NCBI RefSeq assembly: GCF_000308475.2 | Contig: NZ_BAFT02000038.1 | Coordinates: forward strand, 248,001-312,000 | Direction: 5' to 3' | Length of the DNA stretch: 64,000 nucleotides | DNA from: Nocardia brasiliensis NBRC 14402 | GTDB taxonomy: Bacteria; Actinomycetota; Actinomycetes; Mycobacteriales; Mycobacteriaceae | Part shown: piece after piece, positions 36,370-45,281 of the stretch | Layout: every line of letters starts with the position of its first letter | Position numbering within the stretch: position 1 is the first letter of the stretch | Program-made: the position numbers and the translations under genes | The notes under the pieces: generated by a model | Told to the model about the DNA's origin: nothing | Databases searched by the model: none | The model's input: the letters and a program-made list of their open reading frames with translations, nothing else

Positions 36370-37026
36370 ATGAGACGTCTCGGGCCTTGGCTCACCCTGG
36401 CGGCGGTGGCGGTGCTCGGCATCGCGCTGGTTGTTGTCAATATGTCGAAAGAGAGCGAACCCGCTGCGGCGGAAAAGAATACGGCGGTGGGGCCGACGAG
36501 TGCGGTTGTCCCGGTAACGCCGCCCACCGATGTGGCTGTGCCGGTGCAGTTTCCGGCGAAAGCGGACTATGTGGGCACCGTTGCACCGGCGACGGGTGCG
36601 CCGATCACGCTGTCGATCACCGTCGAAGGGGGTAAGGCGATCGCCTATGCCTGCGACGGGGCTTCGGTCGAGTCCTGGTTGCAGGGCATTGCCGTGGACG
36701 GAACGCTGAAGCTGACCGGTAGGAACGAGGCCAGGCTGGACGGGCGCTACGACGGCAAGACCGTCACCGGCACGCTCACCCTCGGCGCGCGGAAGTGGGA
36801 ATTCGGCACTGCGGCAGTGCAATCGCCCGCCGGACTCTATGTCTACACCGAGGGCGGCGTGCGGCAGAGCTGGATCGTCGACGGCAACGGCGCGGTCACC
36901 GGCGTCCAGCGGGCCGCCGATGGCAGCACCTCGCCCGCCCCTGGCCTGGCCGCGGACGCGACCGCGATCGTCGACGGCAAGAAAATCATTGCGAACAAGG
37001 TGAGCGGTGGCGACAGTGTCGGCTGA
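36370..37026 (+). CDS. Exported protein of unknown function, in operon with the Rieske protein
   Basis: The 218-residue protein has one N-terminal helix (residues about 5-23, LGPWLTLAAVAVLGIALVVV) without a clear cleavage site, so it may be a membrane-anchored protein. The remaining part is periplasmic-side, with strand-rich segments (APITLSITVEGGKAIAY, DGRYDGKTVTGTLTLGARKWEF). ATG 36370 is preceded by GGAGAT. It overlaps the next gene by 20 bp. I do not recognise a characterised family. Because of the two neighbours it is a candidate component of an envelope electron-transfer unit. Confidence 0.65.
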   Translation: MRRLGPWLTLAAVAVLGIALVVVNMSKESEPAAAEKNTAVGPTSAVVPVTPPTDVAVPVQFPAKADYVGTVAPATGAPITLSITVEGGKAIAYACDGASVESWLQGIAVDGTLKLTGRNEARLDGRYDGKTVTGTLTLGARKWEFGTAAVQSPAGLYVYTEGGVRQSWIVDGNGAVTGVQRAADGSTSPAPGLAADATAIVDGKKIIANKVSGGDSVG

Positions 37027-37585
37027 GCGCGAGACCGCATCCCCCGGACGGTCGCAATCCGGTACGGCGGCCCTCGCCGTCGCACTGCTGATCGGTGCCG
37101 CGGTGGCGGTGTTGCTCGGCGTGTACGGGAAAACGCATGAACCGTCGGCTTTCTCGGTCAATGTCGCCGGCTTCTCCGGTCCGCAAGCGGTGAAGACTTG
37201 GCTGGCCACCCTCGCTTTCGTGCTCGCGCTCGGCCAGTTCGGTTCGGCGCTGGCGATGTACGGCAAGCTGCCTGGGCGGACGCCGTCGTGGATCGGGTCC
37301 GCGCACGTGTGGTCGGGCAGGCTGGCCGTGCTGGTGAGTGTGCCGGTCGCGGTGCACTGTCTGTACGCCTTGGGTTTTCAGCACTACGACGCCCGGGTGC
37401 TCTGGCATTCGCTGCTCGGCTGCTTCTTCTATGGCGCGTTCGTCGCCAAGATGCTGTTGCTCACTCGAAAGGGGTTGCCCGGCTGGGTGATTCCGGCGGC
37501 GGGTGGGCTGGTGCTGACCGGGCTCACCGGACTCTGGCTCACCTCGTCGCTGTGGTTCTTCCAGCACAACGGCCTCACCTTCTGA
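37007..37585 (+). CDS. DUF6529-like polytopic membrane protein
   Basis: The 192-residue protein has five hydrophobic segments: about 22-42, 60-85, 95-118, 128-150 and 160-182. Histidines near the membrane faces (SAHVWSGRLAVLVSVPVAVHCLYALGFQHYD and LWHSLLGCFF) are positioned as in b-type cytochrome heme ligands, but this is an inference. It resembles the DUF6529 group that often neighbours Rieske proteins in actinobacteria, from memory. GTG 37007 overlaps the preceding gene; another GTG at 37016 is possible. Probably a heme or quinone-linked partner. Confidence 0.65.
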   Translation: MATVSAERETASPGRSQSGTAALAVALLIGAAVAVLLGVYGKTHEPSAFSVNVAGFSGPQAVKTWLATLAFVLALGQFGSALAMYGKLPGRTPSWIGSAHVWSGRLAVLVSVPVAVHCLYALGFQHYDARVLWHSLLGCFFYGAFVAKMLLLTRKGLPGWVIPAAGGLVLTGLTGLWLTSSLWFFQHNGLTF

Positions 37586-37600
37586 TCGGAGATCGACCCC

Positions 37601-38035
37601 ATGACGCACGACGAAACGCTGCTCACTCGCCGCACCGTGGTCGCGGCGAGCACCGTTGCCGCCGCCGCGGCACTCACCGCGTGCACCACCTACGGCAAGG
37701 AAGACGCTGCGCCCGCGCCGAAACCGGTGCAGGCCGAGCCGCCCGGCAACGCGGCTGTCGAGGCGATCGCCAAGACAGCCGATATCCCGGTCGGCGGCGG
37801 GGTGATCGTCGGCGACACCGTGATCACCCAGCCGAGCGCGGGATCGTTCGTCGGCCTGTCCGCGGTGTGCACGCACGCGGGCTGCAAGGTCGCGACCGTC
37901 TCCGGCGGCACCATCAATTGCGCCTGCCACGGCAGCAGATACGCGCTGGACGGCACGGTGGCCGGCGGCCCGGCCCCGCGACCATTGGCCGCGAAAACTA
38001 TTCGGGTGGTGGGTGATTCGGTGGTGCCGGGCTAG
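37601..38035 (+). CDS. Tat-exported Rieske [2Fe-2S] lipoprotein
   Basis: The 144-residue protein has a twin-arginine-like leader (TRRTVVAAS near residues 9-17) and a lipobox ending at LTAC (Cys about residue 28), so the folded iron-sulphur protein is probably exported and membrane-anchored. The two Rieske boxes are complete: CTHAGC and CACHGS, giving two Cys and two His ligands. The mature domain is only about 115 residues, much shorter than bc1-complex Rieske proteins. It lies 15 bp after the DUF6529-like gene, so both are cotranscribed. Role: electron transfer outside the membrane; partner unknown. Confidence 0.85.
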   Translation: MTHDETLLTRRTVVAASTVAAAAALTACTTYGKEDAAPAPKPVQAEPPGNAAVEAIAKTADIPVGGGVIVGDTVITQPSAGSFVGLSAVCTHAGCKVATVSGGTINCACHGSRYALDGTVAGGPAPRPLAAKTIRVVGDSVVPG

Positions 38036-38493
38036 CCGAACTGCTCGGCCATCCGGCGGTCCATCTCCTCCGGTGAAACGTCCTCGACATGCGTGGCCAC
38101 CGTCCACCGGTGACCCCACGGGTCTTCGAAGGCCCCGCTGCGGTCGCCGTAGAACTGCGTGGTCATCGGCGTCAGCTCGCGCGCGCCCGCACCGATGGCC
38201 GCGGCGAAGGCGGCGTCCGCGTCCTCGACATAGACGTAGAGGTTCACCGGCGTGCCGCCGACCCGCTTCGGGTCCCGGAAGTCGAGTTCTTCGGCCGGGT
38301 CACCGACCATCACCAGCGAATTGCCGAACATCAGCTCGCAGTGCGCGACCTTGCCGTCCGGCCCCGACATGCGCATCCGCTCCGATGCGCCGAAAACGTG
38401 CTTGTAGAAATCGATCGCGGCGGCCGCACCGTCGATCGCTAGCCCCGGCGAGACCACCGGGTATCCCTCGGGAACAGGTTTGACCTCGGACAT
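38032..38493 (-). CDS. VOC family (glyoxalase/PhnB-like) protein
   Basis: The 153-residue protein has the two beta-alpha-beta units of the vicinal oxygen chelate fold. The first runs VSPGLAIDGAAAAIDFYKHVFGA and the second includes YVYVEDADAAFAAAIGAGARE; the end FEDPWGHRWTVATHVEDVS is typical of the PhnB-like group. These small proteins often bind metals or antibiotics, but many have no known role. It is convergent with the Rieske gene; their stops overlap by 4 bp. Confidence 0.85.
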   Translation of the reverse strand: MSEVKPVPEGYPVVSPGLAIDGAAAAIDFYKHVFGASERMRMSGPDGKVAHCELMFGNSLVMVGDPAEELDFRDPKRVGGTPVNLYVYVEDADAAFAAAIGAGARELTPMTTQFYGDRSGAFEDPWGHRWTVATHVEDVSPEEMDRRMAEQFG

Positions 38494-38574
38494 GGCAACC
38501 TCCGGCTGAGGCGAACTGGCTGTTCCCCCGAGCCTATGCCCGGATACCGCGCGAGCAGGGCCGATCCCGTCGAA

Positions 38575-39294
38575 TCAAGGGCCGGGGACACCCTGGAGTT
38601 TGCGCACCTGCGCCGCGGTGAGTTCGCTGAGCACCCGTTCGTCCACCGCTTCCGGCGCGGTCACCGCGATCTGCGCCAACGTGGCCCCGACCTGCACGAT
38701 CGCCACCGCGGAATGCAAGGTGAGCCCTTCGCTGCTGGTCCGCACCTGGAAGGCGGTGGCGGCGTCACCGGCGCGGGGCGGGGTGAGGCCGCCGACGCGG
38801 TAGTCGATCGGGATATCGGTGGCGTCGGCGCCGGAGTAGTGGACGCACTGCCGCAGCGTCGCCTGCACCTGCGCGAACGCGGGCGCGACCGCGTCGTTCC
38901 GATAGCTGGCCGCGTCGATATCGATGCTGGAGAAGTTCGGCCCCGCGTACTGGATCGCGGCCTGCGCGAGCGCGCCCGGCCGCTGCTCCCCCAGTGGCGT
39001 GAGCACCTTCGCGCAGTCGGCCGGATCGGTCGGGGTGGTCTGCGCGCCGGTCGGCGCGTCGGCCCGCGGGGGCAACGCGGTGAAATCGCGGGGCAGATCG
39101 GTGCCGGTGAGCAGCTGCCGATAGAGCCGATCGGCGTCGGTGGCCGGTGGACTCTGTACCGGCGCGGCGGTCGCGGCCGGGCCGAGCGGCGGCAGATCCG
39201 GTCCAGCCGGCGGCGCGGACGAGGACGAGGACCCGCACGCGGAGACGAACGCGGTGGTCGCCGCGGCCAGCATCAGGCCGCGGCCACGGGTCAT
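38575..39294 (-). CDS. Lipoprotein with a sensor-like extracellular domain
   Basis: The 239-residue protein has a lipoprotein signal peptide ending in VSAC (Cys about residue 19), a Ser/Pro/Ala-rich linker, and a domain of about 170 residues with a DCAKVLTPLGEQ segment and two cysteines. It resembles the extracellular sensor-type domain (PknH-like or DUF5642-like) seen in mycobacterial and nocardial lipoproteins; I cannot separate these. Start ATG 39294 overlaps the upstream lipoprotein's stop in an ATGA, so translation is coupled. Function unknown. Confidence 0.72.
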   Translation of the reverse strand: MTRGRGLMLAAATTAFVSACGSSSSSAPPAGPDLPPLGPAATAAPVQSPPATDADRLYRQLLTGTDLPRDFTALPPRADAPTGAQTTPTDPADCAKVLTPLGEQRPGALAQAAIQYAGPNFSSIDIDAASYRNDAVAPAFAQVQATLRQCVHYSGADATDIPIDYRVGGLTPPRAGDAATAFQVRTSSEGLTLHSAVAIVQVGATLAQIAVTAPEAVDERVLSELTAAQVRKLQGVPGP

Positions 39295-40244
39295 TCCGTC
39301 CACGACACCTGCGTGTCGATCGTCTGCTGCAGCACGCTTTCGCTGCGCGGATCGTGATAGGCCTGGTGCCCGCCGACCGTGATCGACCCGGCCACCGGCA
39401 GCGGCAAGCCGAGATCGACGGTGATGGTGCCGGTGCCCTGCATGACGTAGTCCTGGATGTCGAGCTTGCCCGCGTCGTTGGGCAGGTTCCACACCTTCGA
39501 CTTCGGCTGCTGGGTGACGTCCAATTCGATGGTCAGCCGGTCGCCTTCGCGTTTGGTCAGCGTGGCGGTGGTGATCTGTTCGAGGATGACCCCACCGGTC
39601 ACCTCTTGGCGCACCGTCCACACCGCACCCTCACCGACCGGCTGATCGGGGAACGCGATCGAACGGTAGACCGCTTGATAGAAGGCCTGTTCCAGCGCGG
39701 CCCTGGCCGGGTTCGAGGTTTCCGGCGCGGGCTCGAGCCGCAGCGCGGTGATCGCGCCGAGATCGCTCAGATCGAAACCGGCGTGCGACCCGTCGGTCTT
39801 CGTCAACGCCTTGGCCAGCGTCGGATCGGGGGTGGTGACGGCGCCGAGCGTGAGATCGATGCCGTCCGCGTCGGTTTTCGCGGTCATCGGGATCGACAAC
39901 GCGGGCGTGGAGAAGTCCCGCGCGTCCTGATCGTTGATCTGTTGCTCGATCCGGTGCGAGGTATGCAGTGTCACCTGCTGCACGGTGCCCGCCGGATAGT
40001 CGGGACGCAGCAGCGAGCGCGGCTCCGCGCCGGGCGACACGACGGTGGTGATCGCGGCCGGAATGGGCACGGTCACTTCTTTTCCGTAGCCGAGCGGCTC
40101 GGTGCTGTCGGCCTCCGAGCGCGACTGAGCCCCGTCGCTGCAGCCGGTTCCGAACGTGGTCAGGCCGACCGCGAGCACTATGAGCAGCACACCCGAGCGC
40201 GCACGCCTGGGAATGTGGGGGGAAGACAACACCGTCACGAGCAT
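39291..40244 (-). CDS. Lipoprotein of unknown function
   Basis: The 317-residue protein starts with a signal peptide and lipobox FGTGC (Cys about residue 35). The mature part has repeated strand-like segments, for example [19 protein letters not shown] and [21 protein letters not shown], reminiscent of the beta-sandwich lipoproteins LpqN/LppX, or DUF6263, but I make no firm call. It is the first gene of a two-lipoprotein operon, divergent from lspA, the signal peptidase that would process it. ATG 40244 is used. Confidence 0.7.
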   Translation of the reverse strand: MLVTVLSSPHIPRRARSGVLLIVLAVGLTTFGTGCSDGAQSRSEADSTEPLGYGKEVTVPIPAAITTVVSPGAEPRSLLRPDYPAGTVQQVTLHTSHRIEQQINDQDARDFSTPALSIPMTAKTDADGIDLTLGAVTTPDPTLAKALTKTDGSHAGFDLSDLGAITALRLEPAPETSNPARAALEQAFYQAVYRSIAFPDQPVGEGAVWTVRQEVTGGVILEQITTATLTKREGDRLTIELDVTQQPKSKVWNLPNDAGKLDIQDYVMQGTGTITVDLGLPLPVAGSITVGGHQAYHDPRSESVLQQTIDTQVSWTE

Positions 40245-40332
40245 CAGGGTACGACCGCTTCCTGAGTGTCAGCTGGGACTTGCGGGTGACCACCGCACAA
40301 GGTGTCGCGTCGCTCGAGCGATGATGGTGGGT

Positions 40333-41016
40333 GTGAGTGATGACCGGCCGCCCGAGGAGAACCCCGCACCGACCGCTGAGGGAGCGGCGGCTGCCACGCC
40401 ATCCGCACCGTCCACGACACCCCCTGGCCCGGGCGGAACACCACCGGACACACCGGCGCGCCCACCGCAGCGGTTACGCACTCTGCTGATCATCGCCGCG
40501 GTACTGCTCGCCCTGGATCTGCTCACCAAGAGCATCGTGGTGGCGAACCTGAAGCCGGGCGAGCCGGTCTCGATCATCGGCGATTTCGCCAGGTTCAGCC
40601 TGGTCCGCAATCCCGGCGCGGCGTTCTCCATGGCGACGGGCATGACCTGGCTGCTCACCCTGGTCGCGACGGCCGTGGTGATCGGCGTGATCCGGATCGG
40701 GCGCACACTGCGCTCGCTGTGGTGGGCCATCGGTCTCGGCATGGTGCTGGGCGGCGCGCTCGGCAACCTGGTGGACCGGTTGTTCCGGGCGCCGGGACCG
40801 TTGCAGGGACACGTGGTCGACTTCATCGCGATCGGCTGGTGGCCGGTGTTCAACGTGGCGGACTCCTCGATCGTGTGCGGCGCGATCCTGCTGGTGGTGC
40901 TGACCGTGTTCGGATTCGAGCCGAACGGCACCCGGACCGGACGCGACACCACCGAGGACAGTGCCGTCGAGCCCGCGGCACCGAGCAAGACCGGCACCGA
41001 AGGGAACACGGCATGA
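40333..41016 (+). CDS. lspA: Signal peptidase II (prolipoprotein signal peptidase)
   Basis: The 227-residue membrane enzyme cleaves the signal peptide of diacylglyceryl-modified prolipoproteins. It has a long Pro/Ala/Thr-rich N-terminal cytoplasmic tail (about 50 residues), four helices, and the catalytic aspartates in GNLVDRLF and [11 protein letters not shown] 40333 is preferred over the ATGs at 40321 and 40324, since it gives [11 protein letters not shown] after a GGTGGG element; this is uncertain. The stop overlaps the pseudouridine synthase start as ATGA. Two lipoprotein genes lie divergently next to it. Firm identification. Confidence 0.92.
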   Translation: MSDDRPPEENPAPTAEGAAAATPSAPSTTPPGPGGTPPDTPARPPQRLRTLLIIAAVLLALDLLTKSIVVANLKPGEPVSIIGDFARFSLVRNPGAAFSMATGMTWLLTLVATAVVIGVIRIGRTLRSLWWAIGLGMVLGGALGNLVDRLFRAPGPLQGHVVDFIAIGWWPVFNVADSSIVCGAILLVVLTVFGFEPNGTRTGRDTTEDSAVEPAAPSKTGTEGNTA

Positions 41017-41939
41017 GGGAAACACGCACCATGCCCGTGCCCGACGGGCTCGACGGGATGCGGGTCGACGCGGGACTGTCCCGGCTGCTCGGCCTGTCCC
41101 GCACCGCGGTCGCCGCGCTCGCCGAAGAAGGCAGCGTGCAGCTCGACGGGATCGCGGCCGGCAAGTCCGATCGGCTCGCCGCGGGCGCCTGGCTCGAGGT
41201 GGTGTTCCCGGAACCCAAGCGGGAACTGAAGATCGAGGCCGCGCCGGTCGAAGGCATGCGCATCCTCTACGCGGACGACGACATCGTCGCGGTGGACAAG
41301 CCGGTCGGCGTCGCGGCGCACACCGGCGTCGGCTGGACCGGGCCGACCGTGATCGGCGGCCTCGCCGCGGCGGGCTATCGCATCTCCACCTCCGGCGCGC
41401 ACGAACGGCAGGGCATCGTGCACCGGCTCGACGTCGGCACCTCCGGGGTGATGGTGGTCGCGCAGTCCGAGCACGCGTACACGGTGCTCAAGCGGGCGTT
41501 CAAGCAGCGCACCATCGAGAAGCGGTATCACGCACTGGTGCAGGGACATCCGGACCCGAGCAGCGGCACCATCGACGCGCCGATCGGCCGCGCCCGGGGC
41601 AACGACTGGAAGTTCGCGGTCACCGCCGACGGCCGCCCCAGCATCACGCACTACGACACCATCGAGGCCTTCCAGGCCGCCAGCCTGCTCGACATCCATC
41701 TGGAAACCGGTCGCACCCACCAGATCCGGGTGCATTTCTCGGCGATCCGGCACCCCTGCTGCGGTGACCTCACCTACGGGGCGGACCCGCGCCTGGCCGA
41801 ACGGCTCGGCCTGGAACGGCAATGGCTGCATGCCCGTTCGCTCGGCTTCCACCATCCGGCCGACGGCCGCTGGCTGGAGATCACCAGCGAATACCCCGAC
41901 GATCTGAAGAACGCCGTGGACGTCCTGCGCAATGCGTGA
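41013..41939 (+). CDS. RluA/RluD-family pseudouridine synthase
   Basis: The 308-residue enzyme has an N-terminal S4-like domain (about 13-80) and the RluA-type catalytic domain with [15 protein letters not shown], whose Asp is the nucleophile; later elements are [20 protein letters not shown] and GDLTYGAD. It modifies uridines in rRNA, likely 23S, although the exact sites are not determinable. ATG 41013 overlaps the lspA stop (ATGA), so it is coupled to lspA. The end overlaps the next gene by 8 bp. Confidence 0.9.
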   Translation: MRETRTMPVPDGLDGMRVDAGLSRLLGLSRTAVAALAEEGSVQLDGIAAGKSDRLAAGAWLEVVFPEPKRELKIEAAPVEGMRILYADDDIVAVDKPVGVAAHTGVGWTGPTVIGGLAAAGYRISTSGAHERQGIVHRLDVGTSGVMVVAQSEHAYTVLKRAFKQRTIEKRYHALVQGHPDPSSGTIDAPIGRARGNDWKFAVTADGRPSITHYDTIEAFQAASLLDIHLETGRTHQIRVHFSAIRHPCCGDLTYGADPRLAERLGLERQWLHARSLGFHHPADGRWLEITSEYPDDLKNAVDVLRNA

Positions 41940-42678
41940 CCGGCGGTCGCCGGACTCACAGCCGTCGGACTCCAGTGGGGCGCAAGCCGATTCCGCTCCG
42001 GCGGCGCGAACCGGTACGCGGCGCGGCTCGCTGCGCCGGGGCCTGCTCTTCGGTGCCGTGGTCGTTGTCGTCGTCGGTCTCGTCGTGCTGCTGGGTGTGC
42101 TGAACCCGCCACGCGAGGCGGGCGTCTTCACCGATCGGCTCGGACCAGAGCGTGGCGAACAGGTCGCCGATTACCTTGCCCGGGCGCGGGATTCACTGCA
42201 CGGCACGGACGACGGCGAGCACTGGGCCCTGGTGTCGTTCACCGAAGCCATTGCCCCCGAGCAGATCCCGCCGCACAGCGGCGGCCTCCGCATCGCCCAG
42301 GTGCTGTACCAGGTGCAGATACCACGCGTGCAGACCCCGCTCGTGGCCGTCCCGGTGCCCGCGGGCGACGCGGCGGCGGTCACTTCCGCCGAGGCCGCGG
42401 CCTGGCTGCTCCCGCGCCCCGGACCCGATGAACGATCCACTCGGATCATCGCCCTCTCGGCCGCCCGCCTCCGCGCCGGCTGCCCCTGCACCGTCGGCCT
42501 GATACTCCGCGGCCCCCTCGACCGCCTTCGAAACCTGGCCGTCCAGAACGGCATCCGCGCCGTGCAAGCCCTCCCCGCCGACGCCGTGGCCGGCCGCTTC
42601 GCCGTCGTCCCCCTGCTCCCCGACCAACTCGACACCGCCCTCCCCGGCCCCGACGACGGCCCGGTGCCGGACCGCTAG
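41932..42678 (+). CDS. Membrane protein of unknown function, coupled to the pseudouridine synthase
   Basis: The 248-residue protein has a Ser/Pro/Arg-rich N-terminus, one strong helix (about 36-56, [21 protein letters not shown]) and a domain of about 190 residues outside. The latter contains [19 protein letters not shown] and [19 protein letters not shown], with two nearby cysteines. ATG 41932 overlaps the previous stop. I recognise no named family, but the topology suggests a secreted domain tethered by one helix. Confidence 0.65.
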   Translation: MRDRRSPDSQPSDSSGAQADSAPAARTGTRRGSLRRGLLFGAVVVVVVGLVVLLGVLNPPREAGVFTDRLGPERGEQVADYLARARDSLHGTDDGEHWALVSFTEAIAPEQIPPHSGGLRIAQVLYQVQIPRVQTPLVAVPVPAGDAAAVTSAEAAAWLLPRPGPDERSTRIIALSAARLRAGCPCTVGLILRGPLDRLRNLAVQNGIRAVQALPADAVAGRFAVVPLLPDQLDTALPGPDDGPVPDR

Positions 42679-42690
42679 TCGCACTGCCTT

Positions 42691-43647
42691 TCAGTGCCGA
42701 GAGAGCCAGTCGGCGATATCCGCGATGACGGTGGGGTCGACATGCTGGGGCGGTTCGTAGTCGGCGGGCGTGGAAGGTCCCACGCCGGGGAAGAACATGT
42801 GGTTGTCGGCAGGGTAGGTACGAATCGTGACGTCGGTGCGCGCACCGAGACCCGCGCGCCAGCGGGCCAGATCGTCGTCGATCGTGACCTGATAGTCGCG
42901 TTCGCCCTGCAGGAGGAGCATCGGCAGGGACAGCGCGGCCGCCGCGCCGACCTGGTCGTACTCGCGCATGTCCAGCCAGTAGGCCCCGCCCATACCGAAC
43001 GGCAGCGTCGCGGCAGGTGTCGCCGGGGACAGGTCGGGTCCGTCCACCACTGCGGCAGCGCGCGTGAAGGTTTCGACCAGCGCCTCGGCCGCCGCACTCG
43101 GCGCGGCAGCGGCCAGATGCCGAACCACCCGCACCGAAGCACGATGCATCGGTTCGGCATCGGCCGCGAGTAGCACCAGGCCCGCGACGGCGGGCGCGGC
43201 GGCCGCGACGCGCGGTGCGAGCTTGCCGCCCATGCTGTGCCCGACCACGAAAACCCGCGAGGGGTCGACCTTCGCCGTCGCACGCAACAGATCCATCGCG
43301 GCCACGGCGTGTGGCACGTACTCGTCGGCCGCGGTGAAACCGGGGTCCGAGGTCACCTCCGGGTGGGTGTGGGTGACCTTGTCGAACCGCGCCACCGCGA
43401 CGCCGCGGCTCGCCAACCCCCAGGCGAGATCCTTGAGCGGCTTGTTCGGCCCGAATGTGCAGTCACGATCGAACGGACCACCACCGCCGAGCAGCACGAC
43501 CCCGGCGCACGGTCCTGGACCCGAGGGCACGGTCATCGTGCCGGGCACCGCGTACTCACCCCCGCCGACCGTGATGTCGTGCTCATCGAACCGGCCGGGG
43601 TCGGCGTATTCGGGTGCGGACCAGACGACTTCTTCTTCCGTTCTCAT
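42691..43647 (-). CDS. Alpha/beta hydrolase
   Basis: The 318-residue protein has an alpha/beta-hydrolase fold: VVLLGGGGPFDRDC as the oxyanion region, the nucleophile elbow VGHSMGGKLAP (Ser about residue 140) and LPMLLLQGERDYQV before the acid, with a late NHMFFPGVG providing His. No signal peptide. ATG 43647 is chosen because it starts just at the operator; the ATG at 43686 would extend over the regulator gene. It is divergent from an HTH regulator with an intervening operator. Substrate unknown; a regulated esterase or dienelactone hydrolase-like enzyme is possible. Confidence 0.82.
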   Translation of the reverse strand: MRTEEEVVWSAPEYADPGRFDEHDITVGGGEYAVPGTMTVPSGPGPCAGVVLLGGGGPFDRDCTFGPNKPLKDLAWGLASRGVAVARFDKVTHTHPEVTSDPGFTAADEYVPHAVAAMDLLRATAKVDPSRVFVVGHSMGGKLAPRVAAAAPAVAGLVLLAADAEPMHRASVRVVRHLAAAAPSAAAEALVETFTRAAAVVDGPDLSPATPAATLPFGMGGAYWLDMREYDQVGAAAALSLPMLLLQGERDYQVTIDDDLARWRAGLGARTDVTIRTYPADNHMFFPGVGPSTPADYEPPQHVDPTVIADIADWLSRH

Positions 43648-43675
43648 GTTTGAGAACGTTATCAGATATGAGAAC
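43640..43675. promoter_or_regulatory. Operator with three TGAGAAC half-sites between hydrolase and regulator
   Basis: A perfect palindrome GTTCTCA-N4-TGAGAAC (43640-43657) overlaps the hydrolase start codon, and a third TGAGAAC sits at 43669-43675, 9 bp before the regulator ATG. This is a likely binding site for the adjacent HTH regulator, controlling both genes. Confidence 0.6.
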
Positions 43676-43684
43676 ATCGAGTCC

Positions 43685-44224
43685 ATGGATTCCGCCGAAC
43701 TGCTGGCTCACCCCGTCCGTCTGCGTATCGTGCACGCCCTGCGCGGCGAGCGGGTGCTGACGACCGCACAGTTGTGCGAGCGGCTGCCCGATGTCTCCAA
43801 GGCGACGGTGTACCGGCACGTCGATCTACTCGCCGGTGGCGGAATCCTGGAAGTCGCCGAGACGCAACGGATTCGGGGCGTGCTCGAGCGGCACTACCGG
43901 CTGCGCGGCGATCGCGCGGTGATCGACGAAGACGCCGCCGCGGCCCTGTCCACCGCGGACCACCGCCGTGTCTTCGCGATCGCCATGACCACCCTGCTCG
44001 CCGAGTTCAACGCCTATCTCGACCGCGACGACGCCGATCCCGCCGGCGACCTCGTGGGCTACCGCCAGCACGCGATCTGGTTGAGCGACAACGAAGTCCG
44101 AGACCTCATCGGTGCGCTGCGCACCGCCATCGTGCCGGTCCTGGGCAACGAGCCCTCCCCGCAGCGTGCGCGATATCTCTTGAGCCCCATCCTCTTCCCC
44201 GTCGAGGAGCCGCCGCGGGAGTGA
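43685..44224 (+). CDS. Winged-helix (ArsR-like) transcriptional regulator
   Basis: The 179-residue protein has an N-terminal winged HTH: LLAHPVRLRIVHALRGERVLTTAQLCERLPDVSKATVYRHVDLLAGGGIL, covering residues about 5-55 (read in segments). The ligand-binding C-terminal half is helical (YLDRDDADPAG region) and lacks the metal-binding cysteines of ArsR proteins. ATG 43685 starts the fold exactly. Divergent from the alpha/beta hydrolase with a shared operator, so it probably represses that gene. A strong terminator follows it at 44255-44304. Confidence 0.82.
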   Translation: MDSAELLAHPVRLRIVHALRGERVLTTAQLCERLPDVSKATVYRHVDLLAGGGILEVAETQRIRGVLERHYRLRGDRAVIDEDAAAALSTADHRRVFAIAMTTLLAEFNAYLDRDDADPAGDLVGYRQHAIWLSDNEVRDLIGALRTAIVPVLGNEPSPQRARYLLSPILFPVEEPPRE

Positions 44225-44254
44225 CTCGATCGGCGCGTGCCGCCGACACTCGGG

Positions 44255-44304
44255 CAGGCCTCTGCCGGGATGAGTCAACCCCGTGTCATCCCGGCAGAGG
44301 CCTG
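44255..44304. terminator. Bidirectional terminator between the HTH gene and the PhzF-like gene
   Basis: A perfect 19-bp stem (arms 44255-44273 and 44286-44304, CAGGCCTCTGCCGGGATGA and complement), a 12-nt loop and an ATTTC tail sit between two convergent 3' ends. Confidence 0.8.
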
Positions 44305-44382
44305 ATTTCACCGCGGTGCGGCCATGGGGCACCGCGGTGGCTCGGTGCGACTCCGGCGCGGGCCGGAGTCGCGCGGATTCGG

Positions 44383-45201
44383 TCAGTCCGGTAGGCGCAC
44401 AACGCCGTCCAGGTAACGGCGGCAGCGGCCGGTCAGCAGCACGCGGTCGCCGACGAGCTCGCAGCGCAGGCTGCCGCCGCGCCGGGACAGCTGGCGGGCG
44501 GTGAGCTCGGTGCGGCCGAGTTCGGTCGCCCACAGCGGAACCAGTTGCGCGTGCGCCGATCCGGTGACCGGGTCCTCGGACACGCCGACACCGGGTGCGA
44601 AGAAACGCGAGACGAAGTCGGTGTCCGCGCCGCGCGCGGTGACGATCGCGCCGCGCGCCAACGGCGGGAACGCGGTGAAAATCGGTTCGGCGTCGCGGAC
44701 TTCCTGTTCGGTGGCCACCACGATCACCTCGTCCGCGCCGGTGAACGCGCGCACCGGGCGCACGCCGAGCGCGGCGACGAGCACGACGTCGGGTTGCACC
44801 TCGGCCGCGGGCACGGCGGGCAGATCGAGCACGAATTCGTCGTCGTCGGTGCGGTCTACATGCAGCCAGCCGCTGCGGGTGAAGAAGCTCACCCGATCGG
44901 CGCCCGGATGCATATCCTCCAAAATCTGTGCGGCACTGGCCACCGTGGCGTGCCCGCACATGTCCACCTCCACCGCCGGGGTGAACCAGCGCAGGTGGAA
45001 CGCGGGCCACTCCCCCGGCGGGCCGCCCGCGTCGGGCGGTAATTCCGCGGTGTAGAAGGCGGTTTCGGCGAGGTTGTTCTCCTCGGCCAGGTGTTGCAGC
45101 AACGTGTCCGGGAGCCATGACGGGAGCGGCATCACCGCGGCTGGGTTGCCCGAGAACGGTGCGTCCGCGAACGCGTCGATCTGGTGCAGCAGTACCTCCA
45201 T
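44383..45201 (-). CDS. PhzF family isomerase-like protein
   Basis: The 272-residue protein begins MEVLLHQIDAFADAPFSGNPAAV, matching the first strand and substrate loop of PhzF proteins (epimerase-like fold), with a conserved EENNLAETAF motif bearing the general acid/base Glu about residue 46. MCGHATVASA and SEDPVTGSAHAQLVPLW are the other conserved elements. PhzF of phenazine synthesis isomerises a dihydroxy-benzoate, but most family members act on unknown amino-acid-like substrates. No phenazine genes are seen in the window. Stand-alone; convergent with the HTH gene. Confidence 0.88.
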   Translation of the reverse strand: MEVLLHQIDAFADAPFSGNPAAVMPLPSWLPDTLLQHLAEENNLAETAFYTAELPPDAGGPPGEWPAFHLRWFTPAVEVDMCGHATVASAAQILEDMHPGADRVSFFTRSGWLHVDRTDDDEFVLDLPAVPAAEVQPDVVLVAALGVRPVRAFTGADEVIVVATEQEVRDAEPIFTAFPPLARGAIVTARGADTDFVSRFFAPGVGVSEDPVTGSAHAQLVPLWATELGRTELTARQLSRRGGSLRCELVGDRVLLTGRCRRYLDGVVRLPD

Positions 45202-45281
45202 AATGGGAGAAGGTACTCCAACACTGAATACGCGCCTCGCACAAGGCTTCTCGCGGCGCGCCGGGTCAGATGTCCAGTTTG

